The notes below the pieces were generated by a model. That model was not told where the DNA came from and did not search any database. It saw only the letters and a list, made by a program, of their open reading frames with translations. Below, one piece after another: positions 37,818 through 46,298 of a stretch of DNA of 46,298 nt (position 1 is the stretch's first letter; each line of letters opens with the position of its first letter). A program made the position numbers and the translations under genes. This stretch comes from Acinetobacter sp. B51(2017) (GTDB taxonomy: Bacteria > Pseudomonadota > Gammaproteobacteria > Pseudomonadales > Moraxellaceae): NCBI RefSeq assembly GCF_003711395.1, contig NZ_PJRJ01000022.1, forward strand, positions 1 to 46,298. Reading direction: 5' to 3'.

Positions 37818-40800
37818 TTAAACTAAAATTTCACGTTTACCGTTCGCACCCATAGCGCTCACAATACCGCCTTCTTCCATTTGGTCAATAATCCGCGCAG
37901 CACGGTTATAACCTAAACTGAACTTACGTTGTAAGGATGAGGTGGTGGCTTTACGGGTTTCAAGTACAAAAGCCACACATTGATCATATAAGGCATCGCG
38001 ATCTGAACCGCCCTCACCTTCTTCAAAACCGCGTGAGCTAGGTTCTTCATCGTATGGCGTTAAGATTTCGTCTACGTAATTTGGTGCGCCACGTTCACGC
38101 CATGCGTCACAAATACGATTGACTTCATCATCACTAATAAAGGCACCATGTACACGTTCAGGTTCGATTTTACCCGGCCCTAAAAACAGCATATCGCCAT
38201 GACCCAGCAAGTCTTCGGCACCACTGGCATCTAAAATCGTGCGTGAGTCAATTTTTGAGTTGACACGTAAGGCCGCACGGGTTGGAATATTGGCTTTAAT
38301 TAAGCCTGTAATCACATCCACCGATGGACGCTGGGTGGCTAATAATAAATGAATGCCCGCAGCACGGGATTTTTGCGCCAAACGGGTAATCATTTCTTCA
38401 GCTTTTTTACCCACTTGCATAATCATGTCAGCAAATTCGTCCGCTACAATCACAATGGAGGGTAAAGGCTGTAAACGTGGTGCAAATTCACCTGCTACAG
38501 ATTCGCTGGCTTTCCAAGTTGGGTCAATTAAGTCTTCACCATTGGCCAATGCTTCTTCAACTTTACGGTTATAGTCGGCAAGCTTACGAATTTTTAAGAA
38601 CGACATCAGTTTATAACGTCGTTCCATTTCATTGACACACCAATTTAAGGCATTGACCGCATCTTTCATATCGGTAACAACAGGCGTTAACAAATGCGGA
38701 ATATCGCTATAGTTGGCAAGTTCTAATTGTTTTGGATCAATTAAAATTAAGCGCAGTTGGTCTGGGTTGTATTTGAGTAACATCGATAAAATCATCGAGT
38801 TCACTGCTACAGACTTACCTGAACCTGTGGTCCCTGCCACCAACATATGGGGTGCTTTACCTAAATCCGCAATCACTGGATGGCCTGAAATGTCTTTACC
38901 CATCGCCATCGACAATAAACCGTTTGGATCAGTAAAGGCTGGCGTTTGGATGAGTTCAATCAAACGTACCATTTCACGGGTACTATTTGGCACTTCAATG
39001 CCAATATACGGTTTACCGGGAATTACTTCCACGACACGTACCGATGCCATCGACATCGAACGCGCTAAATCACGCGAAATATTAGTCACTTTAGAGGCTT
39101 TAACCCCCGGGGCTAAATCCAGTTCAAAACGTGTGACCACAGGACCTGGCTGTGCCTCAACCACTTTGGCTTTAACGTTAAACTCTTGTAGTTTGATTTC
39201 CAGTAGTTCAGATAATCGTGACAACTGCTCTTGGGTAAAGTTGACTTTTTTGTTTGGATCTACTTTATCGAGCAAATCAATGCTAGGTAAAGGCGATAAA
39301 TCCAAACGTTTTTGTGCCACCTGCATGGCGCGTGACATCGGACGACCATAAGCATCGGTTAATGGGGCATCAAACTCATCTTCTAGCGCTTGTGGCTCCC
39401 CTGCGGTTTGTTGCCATGCTTCAATAAATTCTTGCTTAGAGAGTTCTTTTTTAACTTCTACAGCCTCTACTGGCTGAGCTTGAGCAGCGTGTTCGAATTC
39501 GCTGGCTGGTTCAAGTTCATTCACTGGTGCAATTTCAGGCTGTGCTGCAACAGTTGTGTTGTGTGGCTTAGGCACTGCAACTGTCTCACTCGCTTGACTG
39601 CTCGGTGTTACAGGAACAATTGTTTCTGGCGTAGGCGATGTTGTAGCTGCAATAACTGGCGCAGTGACCACCGTTTGAATTGGTGCTTGTACACATGCCG
39701 AAGACTGTGCATAGCTGCTTGCCACGCGCGGTTGATCTTTTAAAATTTCATCAATCGCAGCCAGTTCAGCTTCAATCGCAGCATCTGCTACTGGTTGTAG
39801 TTTGCTGTCTTCAGTAATTTTGACCCGTACAGGTGCGACCACAACATCGCTTTCTTCTTTTAAGGCAGTTTTTTGCGGAACACTCGCCATGAGCTCATCA
39901 AAGACTTGGTCATCATCCCAATCTATGTCTGTGTCTGGTGCTTGTGCAAGCTGTTGTGGTTGTTTAGGCTGTGACGTTGCTGTAAGGGCAGCATCTTCAT
40001 CAGCAGCTTTTAATAAAGCATCAATCTCTTGTTTTTGCGCTTCTTGACTATGTAAAGCACGCCAAACTTCGTTGCTGGCAGCTGCACGGCTTTGCTCTTC
40101 TTGGACACGGCGCGCTTCAGCAAAGCTATGTTGCATGTCTTGTTCGGCTTGCATTTTGGCTTGTTGTTCAGCTACAAGACGTTCTTGCTCAGCTTGCTTG
40201 GCAAGTTCAGCTTCGCGTGCTTGATCTAACAGACGTTGTTCGGCCTGCCGCTCTTTATTGAGCATTTCATTAAACAGACGTTCTGCCGCTGCATCACGTA
40301 CTGGCGCATGTTGTACTGGTTGATGTTCGGCAGCAGGCGTTACCACAATTTGAGGCTTAACCTCATCAACCCTATTTTTTTGATTGGCTTCTGGTGTGGT
40401 ACGGTCAAAGGCAGACTCACTTTCTGGCACATTTTTATAAAATAAATCTTGGAGCTGCGCAGGCAGTGCTTTTAAGGTAATTAAGGTTTTATTCCATTTG
40501 ACCCCAAAAGCTAAGGTAAATAGCACACCTAAAAACACAATTAAAAATGCAGCAGCACCATAAATGGTGAGTAAACCCGTTAGACTTTGTCCCAATTCGT
40601 AACCAATAATACCACCTGAAGCATTGGCTAAAGTATCGGCAGGGACTTCCCAAAATAAGTACAATAAACTTGAGGTCGCCAGCAAAATAAAAAATTGTGC
40701 CGCATAACGAAACGGACGAGTCAGAAAACTACGTGGCCACCATACCTGTACTGCTTCAATAAAAAAATATAGGGGAATGAGTAAACTTGCCCAACCCAAA

Positions 40801-41000
40801 AAGCCAAACATCAAGTCAGCTAACCACGCGCCTGCCACGCCGCTGGCATTAGACACTTGCTGGGTATCACTAGAGATATGCATCCAACCTGGGTCAAACG
40901 GCGTATAGGTTACTGTTGCAAGGAACAAATATGTTCCAAATGAGAGCAAAAATAATGTCTGTAATAAGCGCCGTGCATAAGCACTCGACATTGCAGTCAT
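37818..41000 (-). CDS. ftsK: DNA translocase FtsK
   Basis: FtsK couples cell division to chromosome segregation and activates XerCD at dif. The 1060-aa protein has four to five N-terminal membrane segments (about 10-175), a long charged and Gln/Glu/Ala-rich linker (about 200-560), the motor with Walker A GTTGSGKS (Lys729) and Walker B IVIVADEFADM, and the C-terminal gamma winged helix ALYDQCVAFVLETRKATTSSLQRKFSLGYNRAARIIDQME in part. The ATG at 41000 has AGGA six bases ahead; the TTG at 41027 does not. It diverges from trxB. Confidence 0.95.
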   Translation of the reverse strand: MTAMSSAYARRLLQTLFLLSFGTYLFLATVTYTPFDPGWMHISSDTQQVSNASGVAGAWLADLMFGFLGWASLLIPLYFFIEAVQVWWPRSFLTRPFRYAAQFFILLATSSLLYLFWEVPADTLANASGGIIGYELGQSLTGLLTIYGAAAFLIVFLGVLFTLAFGVKWNKTLITLKALPAQLQDLFYKNVPESESAFDRTTPEANQKNRVDEVKPQIVVTPAAEHQPVQHAPVRDAAAERLFNEMLNKERQAEQRLLDQAREAELAKQAEQERLVAEQQAKMQAEQDMQHSFAEARRVQEEQSRAAASNEVWRALHSQEAQKQEIDALLKAADEDAALTATSQPKQPQQLAQAPDTDIDWDDDQVFDELMASVPQKTALKEESDVVVAPVRVKITEDSKLQPVADAAIEAELAAIDEILKDQPRVASSYAQSSACVQAPIQTVVTAPVIAATTSPTPETIVPVTPSSQASETVAVPKPHNTTVAAQPEIAPVNELEPASEFEHAAQAQPVEAVEVKKELSKQEFIEAWQQTAGEPQALEDEFDAPLTDAYGRPMSRAMQVAQKRLDLSPLPSIDLLDKVDPNKKVNFTQEQLSRLSELLEIKLQEFNVKAKVVEAQPGPVVTRFELDLAPGVKASKVTNISRDLARSMSMASVRVVEVIPGKPYIGIEVPNSTREMVRLIELIQTPAFTDPNGLLSMAMGKDISGHPVIADLGKAPHMLVAGTTGSGKSVAVNSMILSMLLKYNPDQLRLILIDPKQLELANYSDIPHLLTPVVTDMKDAVNALNWCVNEMERRYKLMSFLKIRKLADYNRKVEEALANGEDLIDPTWKASESVAGEFAPRLQPLPSIVIVADEFADMIMQVGKKAEEMITRLAQKSRAAGIHLLLATQRPSVDVITGLIKANIPTRAALRVNSKIDSRTILDASGAEDLLGHGDMLFLGPGKIEPERVHGAFISDDEVNRICDAWRERGAPNYVDEILTPYDEEPSSRGFEEGEGGSDRDALYDQCVAFVLETRKATTSSLQRKFSLGYNRAARIIDQMEEGGIVSAMGANGKREILV

Positions 41001-41027
41001 ATACGGTCCTATGGCTAAGTGGGTCAA

Positions 41028-41056
41028 AATTTATGGCAGGCGAAGTGCCAACTCAA
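41028..41056 (-). promoter_or_regulatory. Possible promoter of ftsK
   Basis: On the minus strand TTGAGT (41051-41056) and TAAATT (41028-41033) are separated by 17 bp, a fair sigma-70 match, and would start transcription about 20 bases ahead of the ftsK ATG. Confidence 0.4.
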
Positions 41057-41218
41057 GAGCAATATTATGCACCTGTTGCACAAAAAAAGATGCAGCAGAA
41101 TGCGTGGATATTGTTAACTCGATCAGTAATGCTAGTTTTGTTGTCTATATAGTTTAAATCAATTTCCATGATCAAAAATATCCACATCTAAGCGCTAAGA
41201 CGGCTCGCGCTTTTACCT

Positions 41219-42217
<999 letters not shown>

Positions 42218-42242
42218 GTATTTTTACCCATCATTAAATAAT

Positions 42243-42270
42243 AAAACCACCCTCTGCGGTGGTTTTATTT
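42243..42270. terminator. Terminator behind trxB
   Basis: AAAACCACC (42243-42251) pairs with GGTGGTTTT (42258-42266) around CTCTGC, with further T after it. Confidence 0.85.
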
Positions 42271-42331
42271 TGTCTAACAATCAGTTATAAAGTGCCGACC
42301 GTTTCTCAAGACTTACGAATAAGAGTTTATC

Positions 42332-43882
42332 ATGACAACAAATTGGACGGACGGCTATCATACGGATGTGAATTATACCTATGGCTATTACCGTGATTTA
42401 AGCCCAAACTTTCAAAAATTTTGCTTATTGCTCAATGGCATTGAGTGTAGCGACAGCTTGACCGATCATCACCATTGTGAACTTGGCTTTGGACAAGGCG
42501 TGAGTATTAATATCCATGCTGCATCCAATTTAGCTCATTTTTATGGCACCGATTTCAATCCAGCGCATGCTGCACATGCCAATTTAATGGCTGAACAAAG
42601 TGGTGCGCTGCATCATTTTTATGATGCCAGTTTTGAAGAGTTGCTCAACACAGATTTACCTCAGTTTGATTCCATCAGCTTACATGGCATTTGGAGTTGG
42701 ATTAGTCATAGCAACCAGACAGTACTGCTTAAATTTATTCGTAAGTTTCTTAAGCCACAAGGCATTGTCTATATTAGCTATAACTGCCTCACGGGTTGGG
42801 CAGCCAATATGCCTATCCGTGAGCTATTGCATAGTCATTTTAACTTTAATAGCACCAGCATTCAGCCCATCCAAAAAGTGCAACAAGCGCTCGCGTTTAG
42901 TCAAAGTTTAATTGAACAACAACCCAAGTTTAGTCAATCCAACCCGCATGCCTTGGATAAAATACAGGACTTACAACAACAAGACCCCAATTATCTGATT
43001 CATGAATATTTAAACCAAGATTGGCAATGTTTTTCTTTTCAACAGATTGTACGTACTTTAGAGGAAATTAAACTCTCTTTTGCAGGCAGCACTAATTTGG
43101 ATGTGCATTTAGATGACATCCATTTAAGTCAGCAACATCAAGCCTTTTTAAAGCAAATCGAACATCCTGTGTTTAAAGAGCAATGTCGTGACTACTTTTT
43201 AAATACTCAATTTAGAAAGGATTTATTTATTCGCGGTAAAAATATCTTGCCTGCTCTACAAGTACAACAACGTCTACGCCAAACGCGCTTTGTGTTACTG
43301 TGTGCCGCAGAAGCATTGCCTACCACCATTACTGGGCATCTAGGCGAATTTAATTTGCTACAACAAATTTATAAGCCACTCGCTGAGCACTTTAAATGTA
43401 TTCAATATAAAAGCCAAAGCCTGTTTGAATTAGAGCATGCCCTGCCTCACTTAAATTATGCACAGCTCCTCAATGCACTGGTCATTTTATGTCATTTGAA
43501 TCTGGCTCAGCCTTGTCAAAAGAAAGTATCTAGCAGCACCTTAGCGACCAGCCAAGCCTTAAACCGCTATATTTTAGAGCAAGCCAGTTATCATCAAAAT
43601 TATCAGGTGCTCGCCAATCCAATGACTGGCATTGGTTTACCCATCTCACAAATAGAAGCCCTGTTTTATCGTGCACATTTTGTTGAACAATTACAAAGTA
43701 GTGCCCAACTAGCAGAGTATGCGCAGCAACACTTTGACCATTTAAGTTGGCACTTACTCGATGCCGAGAAACAACCTTTATTAGAACGCAGTGCCAGCTT
43801 AAACTATCTGACTCAACAGGCAGAGCAGTTTATTCAGCAAGCCAAATTATTGATCGCCAAACAATTGAGTTTATTTGGCTAA
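42332..43882 (+). CDS. SAM-dependent methyltransferase with methyltransferase regulatory domain
   Basis: The 516-aa protein starts with a class I methyltransferase domain: motif I CELGFGQGVS (49-58), acidic GTDFNPAHA, and FDSISLHGIWSWI. The large remainder (from about 230) fits the regulatory region (PF10119 type) of this family, often seen in secreted or surface polysaccharide contexts. The methylated target is unknown. It ends at a terminator that lies almost on the start of aat, so it is not simply an operon with aat. Confidence 0.75.
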   Translation: MTTNWTDGYHTDVNYTYGYYRDLSPNFQKFCLLLNGIECSDSLTDHHHCELGFGQGVSINIHAASNLAHFYGTDFNPAHAAHANLMAEQSGALHHFYDASFEELLNTDLPQFDSISLHGIWSWISHSNQTVLLKFIRKFLKPQGIVYISYNCLTGWAANMPIRELLHSHFNFNSTSIQPIQKVQQALAFSQSLIEQQPKFSQSNPHALDKIQDLQQQDPNYLIHEYLNQDWQCFSFQQIVRTLEEIKLSFAGSTNLDVHLDDIHLSQQHQAFLKQIEHPVFKEQCRDYFLNTQFRKDLFIRGKNILPALQVQQRLRQTRFVLLCAAEALPTTITGHLGEFNLLQQIYKPLAEHFKCIQYKSQSLFELEHALPHLNYAQLLNALVILCHLNLAQPCQKKVSSSTLATSQALNRYILEQASYHQNYQVLANPMTGIGLPISQIEALFYRAHFVEQLQSSAQLAEYAQQHFDHLSWHLLDAEKQPLLERSASLNYLTQQAEQFIQQAKLLIAKQLSLFG

Positions 43883-43890
43883 AACTGCTC

Positions 43891-43922
43891 AGGATCGGCT
43901 AAGATAAAGTCGATCCTTTTTT
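43891..43922 (+). terminator. Terminator of the methyltransferase gene, directly ahead of aat
   Basis: GGATCG (43892-43897) pairs with CGATCC (43911-43916) and is followed by six T (43917-43922). The T run ends 13 bp before the aat ATG (4 bp before the alternative GTG). Confidence 0.75.
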
Positions 43923-43935
43923 AACTGTGTCAATT

Positions 43936-44661
43936 ATGCCACTGCAATCTGAGTTTATTTTCCCCGATCCAATTCAAGCTGATCCTGAAGGACAAGGTTT
44001 AATTTGTATGGGTGCTAATCTTGCACCGAGTACCTTATTTGAAGCTTATACGCATGGTTTGTTCCCTTGGTTTTCCGAGGGAGAACCGATTTGCTGGTGG
44101 TCTCCAGAACCGCGTTGCATTATTCAACCTTTGCATTACAAACCGAGTAAATCTTTACTACGTAATATGAAAAAGTTTGATTATACAATTACAGTGAATC
44201 GAGCTTTTGAACAGGTGATTCGTGCTTGTAGCATGCCCCGCAGCTATGCCGCTGAGACATGGATTTCTGAGGAGATTATTCAAGGTTATTGTCAGCTTTT
44301 TCAGCTCGGTTATGGCTATAGTATTGAAGTTTGGCAACAGCAACAGTTGGTTGGCGGCTTATATGGTGTCACTATTGGCAAAGGCTGTTTTGGTGAGTCT
44401 ATGTTTAGTCGTCAAACAGATGTTTCCAAGATGGCTTTCTATAGCCTCATGTTAATTGGACAACAGCAACAACTGCCTTGGATTGATTGCCAATTGGTCA
44501 ATGATCATTTATTAAGTTTAGGTGCTAGTACACTTTCTCGCCAAGCCTATCTTAATTCGTTACAAGATGTGATAAATGCGCCTGCTATCGATTGGAAAAA
44601 ATATCAGGACAGTGTATTTTCAAGTAAAACAATAGCGCAAAACATGTGCCTAAATGAATGA
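43936..44661 (+). CDS. aat: Leucyl/phenylalanyl-tRNA--protein transferase
   Basis: Aat adds Leu or Phe from tRNA to N-terminal Arg or Lys, marking proteins for ClpAP by the N-degron route. The 241-aa protein has the family hallmarks: [43 protein letters not shown], then [28 protein letters not shown] and [18 protein letters not shown] at 43927 is an alternative start. Neither has a clear ribosome site, and a terminator lies just upstream. ate follows after 23 bp. Confidence 0.94.
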   Translation: MPLQSEFIFPDPIQADPEGQGLICMGANLAPSTLFEAYTHGLFPWFSEGEPICWWSPEPRCIIQPLHYKPSKSLLRNMKKFDYTITVNRAFEQVIRACSMPRSYAAETWISEEIIQGYCQLFQLGYGYSIEVWQQQQLVGGLYGVTIGKGCFGESMFSRQTDVSKMAFYSLMLIGQQQQLPWIDCQLVNDHLLSLGASTLSRQAYLNSLQDVINAPAIDWKKYQDSVFSSKTIAQNMCLNE

Positions 44662-44684
44662 AAAATAGCTAGAGGGAACTTGTT

Positions 44685-45500
44685 ATGAATTCTTATCACC
44701 CGCAGTCCCTGTTAAACGATTTACAGTATTACATTACGCCACCGCACAATTGTAGTTATTTGGAGAATAAATCCGCGCGGATGGTCTTTTTAGATCCCGC
44801 TCATCGTATTGATGTGGTCACGCTATCTGAATTGTCGCGTTTAGGTTTTCGTCGCAGTGGTGACTTTGTCTATCGCCCTGAATGTCATCTCTGTCGGCAA
44901 TGTCTATCTTGTCGTGTGCCAGTCAATGATTTTCACATGAATAGCCAACAAAAAAAGGCATGGAAACGCAATCAAGATTTAAACATTAAAATCACGCGTA
45001 CCCAAGATGCCACCTCAATTCATTATGACCTATATGAACGTTACATCAATGAGCGTCATGCTGATGGTGATATGTATCCACCTAGCGAAGATCAATTTGA
45101 AAAGTTCTTGATGAATACCTGTACCGAAAGTTTCTTTTTGGAACTGTGGCAAGGCGAACGTCTCATCTGTGTATCAACCTGTGATCCACTCGATGATGGT
45201 ATTTCTGCGGTATATACTTTTTTTGATCCCGACGAAAGTCGCCGTTCTTTAGGGGTATATGCGATTTTAAAACAAATTGAGTATGCCAAAGCTCAAAGCT
45301 TAGCCTTCGTATATTTAGGCTATTGGGTACCGCATTCAGACAAAATGAATTATAAATCGCAATATGTACCGCTTGAACTACTCATAGATGGGCAATGGCG
45401 TCGTCTCAATCGCATTTTAAATGCCGATGAAATCCAACAGCTCGGGCGCTCAATGATGACCACCCTGCCCTCGGGTTGGAATAACTCAATTATTAAATGA
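44685..45500 (+). CDS. ate: Arginyltransferase-like leucyltransferase Ate/Bpt
   Basis: Bacterial Ate (Bpt) attaches Leu to N-terminal Asp or Glu, the second arm of N-degron tagging. The 271-aa sequence has the ATE N-terminal Cys motif CHLCRQCLSCRVPV preceded by FRRSGDFVYRPEC, and the C-terminal GNAT-like part with ERHADGDMYPP, the FFDPDESRRSLGVYAIL segment and LGYWVPHSDKMNYK. GAGGGAACTTGTT precedes the ATG. It is cotranscribed with aat. Its stop is 1 bp from the stop of convergent rimI. Confidence 0.93.
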   Translation: MNSYHPQSLLNDLQYYITPPHNCSYLENKSARMVFLDPAHRIDVVTLSELSRLGFRRSGDFVYRPECHLCRQCLSCRVPVNDFHMNSQQKKAWKRNQDLNIKITRTQDATSIHYDLYERYINERHADGDMYPPSEDQFEKFLMNTCTESFFLELWQGERLICVSTCDPLDDGISAVYTFFDPDESRRSLGVYAILKQIEYAKAQSLAFVYLGYWVPHSDKMNYKSQYVPLELLIDGQWRRLNRILNADEIQQLGRSMMTTLPSGWNNSIIK

Positions 45501-45501
45501 C

Positions 45502-45960
45502 TTATTTAAATAATTGCGCAAAGTCATCGCTACATGATTTGACCATAATAATGGCATGTTCACGCGTGCCATCAGGTTTTGGATAATAATTTTTGCGCAA
45601 ATCAATTTGATGAAAATCTGCTTTTTCATACAATTTAATCGCAGCGCTATTACTTTCACGCACTTCTAAAAAGATTTGAAGCGGCTGATTACTTAACATT
45701 GCCATAGACTGATCAAGCAACTCAAAGCCTAAACCCTGCCCCTGCCGACTTGGATCAATTGCCATTAATAGCAAATTAGCTTCATCAAGCACGGGTTGCA
45801 AAATACAAAAACCCACCACCTGACCATTTTTTTCAATCACAGTGCTTTGGTACTGCTCGACTGCTTCTAAAAATTGCTTTTCAGTCCAAGGATGACTCTG
45901 AACTTTTTTCTCAATTTGAGTAACGCTGGCAACATCAGTTGCTTGCATAAAACGAATCAT
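45502..45960 (-). CDS. rimI: Ribosomal-protein-alanine N-acetyltransferase RimI
   Basis: RimI acetylates the N-terminal alanine of ribosomal protein S18. The 152-aa GNAT protein has LLLMAIDPSRQGQGLGFELL (acetyl-CoA loop Q-x-x-G-x-G/A), the substrate strand IFLEVRESNSAAIKLYEKADF and the C-terminal RKNYYPKPDGTREHAIIM. These are strong RimI marks. It is convergent with ate, and only one base separates their stop codons, leaving no room for a terminator between them. Confidence 0.9.
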   Translation of the reverse strand: MIRFMQATDVASVTQIEKKVQSHPWTEKQFLEAVEQYQSTVIEKNGQVVGFCILQPVLDEANLLLMAIDPSRQGQGLGFELLDQSMAMLSNQPLQIFLEVRESNSAAIKLYEKADFHQIDLRKNYYPKPDGTREHAIIMVKSCSDDFAQLFK

Positions 45961-46024
45961 GTTCGTTATCTACATTGGTTAAATAGAATGGGCATTATAA
46001 AAACATTATGGCAAAAAGCCAGCG

Positions 46025-46057
46025 ATAAAAAAAAGCGTCCCAAAGGGACGCTTTTTT
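46025..46057. terminator. Terminator behind tuf
   Basis: AAAAGCGTCCC (46031-46041), loop AAA, GGGACGCTTTT (46045-46055), flanked by A8 and TT. On the minus strand a run of T follows, ending tuf. Confidence 0.85.
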
Positions 46058-46071
46058 CACACAATTAATAC

Positions 46072-46298
46072 TTATGCAGTTACTTTAGCAACAACACCAG
46101 CACCAACTGTACGACCACCTTCACGAATCGCAAAACGTAGACCTGGGTCCATTGCGATTGGGTGGATTAACTCTACTGACATTTCTACGTTGTCACCAGG
46201 CATAACCATTTCAACGCCGTCTTGAAGAGAGATTGCGCCAGTTACGTCAGTTGTACGGAAGTAGAACTGTGGACGGTAACCGTTAAGGAATGGAGTGT
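46072..46298 (-). CDS. tuf: Elongation factor Tu, C-terminal part (runs off the window)
   Basis: The last 75 residues of EF-Tu are present up to the TAA at 46072-46074: [20 protein letters not shown], then the [17 protein letters not shown] segment and [16 protein letters not shown] followed by VVAKVTA. This is domain III, which contacts aminoacyl-tRNA and EF-Ts. The sequence is highly conserved, so the call is certain. Gammaproteobacteria usually have two tuf copies; which one this is cannot be told. Confidence 0.97.
   Translation of the reverse strand, partial: TPFLNGYRPQFYFRTTDVTGAISLQDGVEMVMPGDNVEMSVELIHPIAMDPGLRFAIREGGRTVGAGVVAKVTA

Noticed and set aside
38353..40445. Plus-strand open frames inside ftsK
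   Set aside because: They lie fully antisense to a well-conserved gene and show low-complexity sequence.

Overview
The window looks like a chromosomal segment of a gammaproteobacterium, most probably Acinetobacter. The supporting signs are the gene content and order (yggS/pilT-pilU, fur/bamE, minCDE, ftsK/trxB, aat-ate), the A+T-rich codon use, an ANDESYALAA-type tmRNA tag and a short membrane protein that resembles an Acinetobacter-specific family. I cannot name the species from the sequence alone.

Layout. Bases 1-about 6065 are a mobile island inserted against the 3' end of the tmRNA gene ssrA. It holds a P4-type tyrosine integrase, a hypothetical protein, an AlpA-like regulator, two small unknown genes and a DUF927/toprim-type primase-helicase. 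Beyond that gene lies a cluster of GTGGACA repeats that looks like a replication origin. The far side is cut by the end of an IS3-family insertion sequence. This module set resembles P4-like satellites, but the primase gene carries an in-frame stop, so the island is probably decaying. Bases 6066-6425 are ssrA (minus strand).

The rest is ordinary core chromosome. In order it holds glpK; a patatin-like phospholipase; a thioesterase; hemB; an NAD-epimerase pseudogene; an orphan small-RNA-like locus; sbcD-sbcC; an SDR oxidoreductase; yggS diverging from pilT-pilU; fur diverging from bamE; ratB with an NSS-like membrane protein; a bacteriohemerythrin; a class II amidotransferase; rep-dut and algC-argB; an OmpA-like lipoprotein; an acyltransferase with an unknown membrane protein; minCDE; a PA4642-family protein; an AEC transporter; ftsK diverging from trxB; a methyltransferase; aat-ate (N-degron tagging); rimI; and the 3' end of a tuf gene.

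Three features stand out. (1) A 324-bp array of 59/60-bp tandem units lies between minE and the PA4642-family gene. Each unit can fold into two hairpins, one unit differs by stem-preserving changes, and the whole array is closed by a 15/16-bp inverted repeat. It is explained by no gene call and is the best candidate for an undescribed element. (2) The iteron-like cluster sits next to the island primase. (3) Three genes are each broken by a single in-frame stop codon (primase TAA, patatin TAG, epimerase TGA) with no frameshift; two of these stops fall where tryptophan is likely. There is also a possible small RNA with two copies of TGTAGCAGCC upstream of sbcD, and an exactly duplicated terminator behind ftsK.
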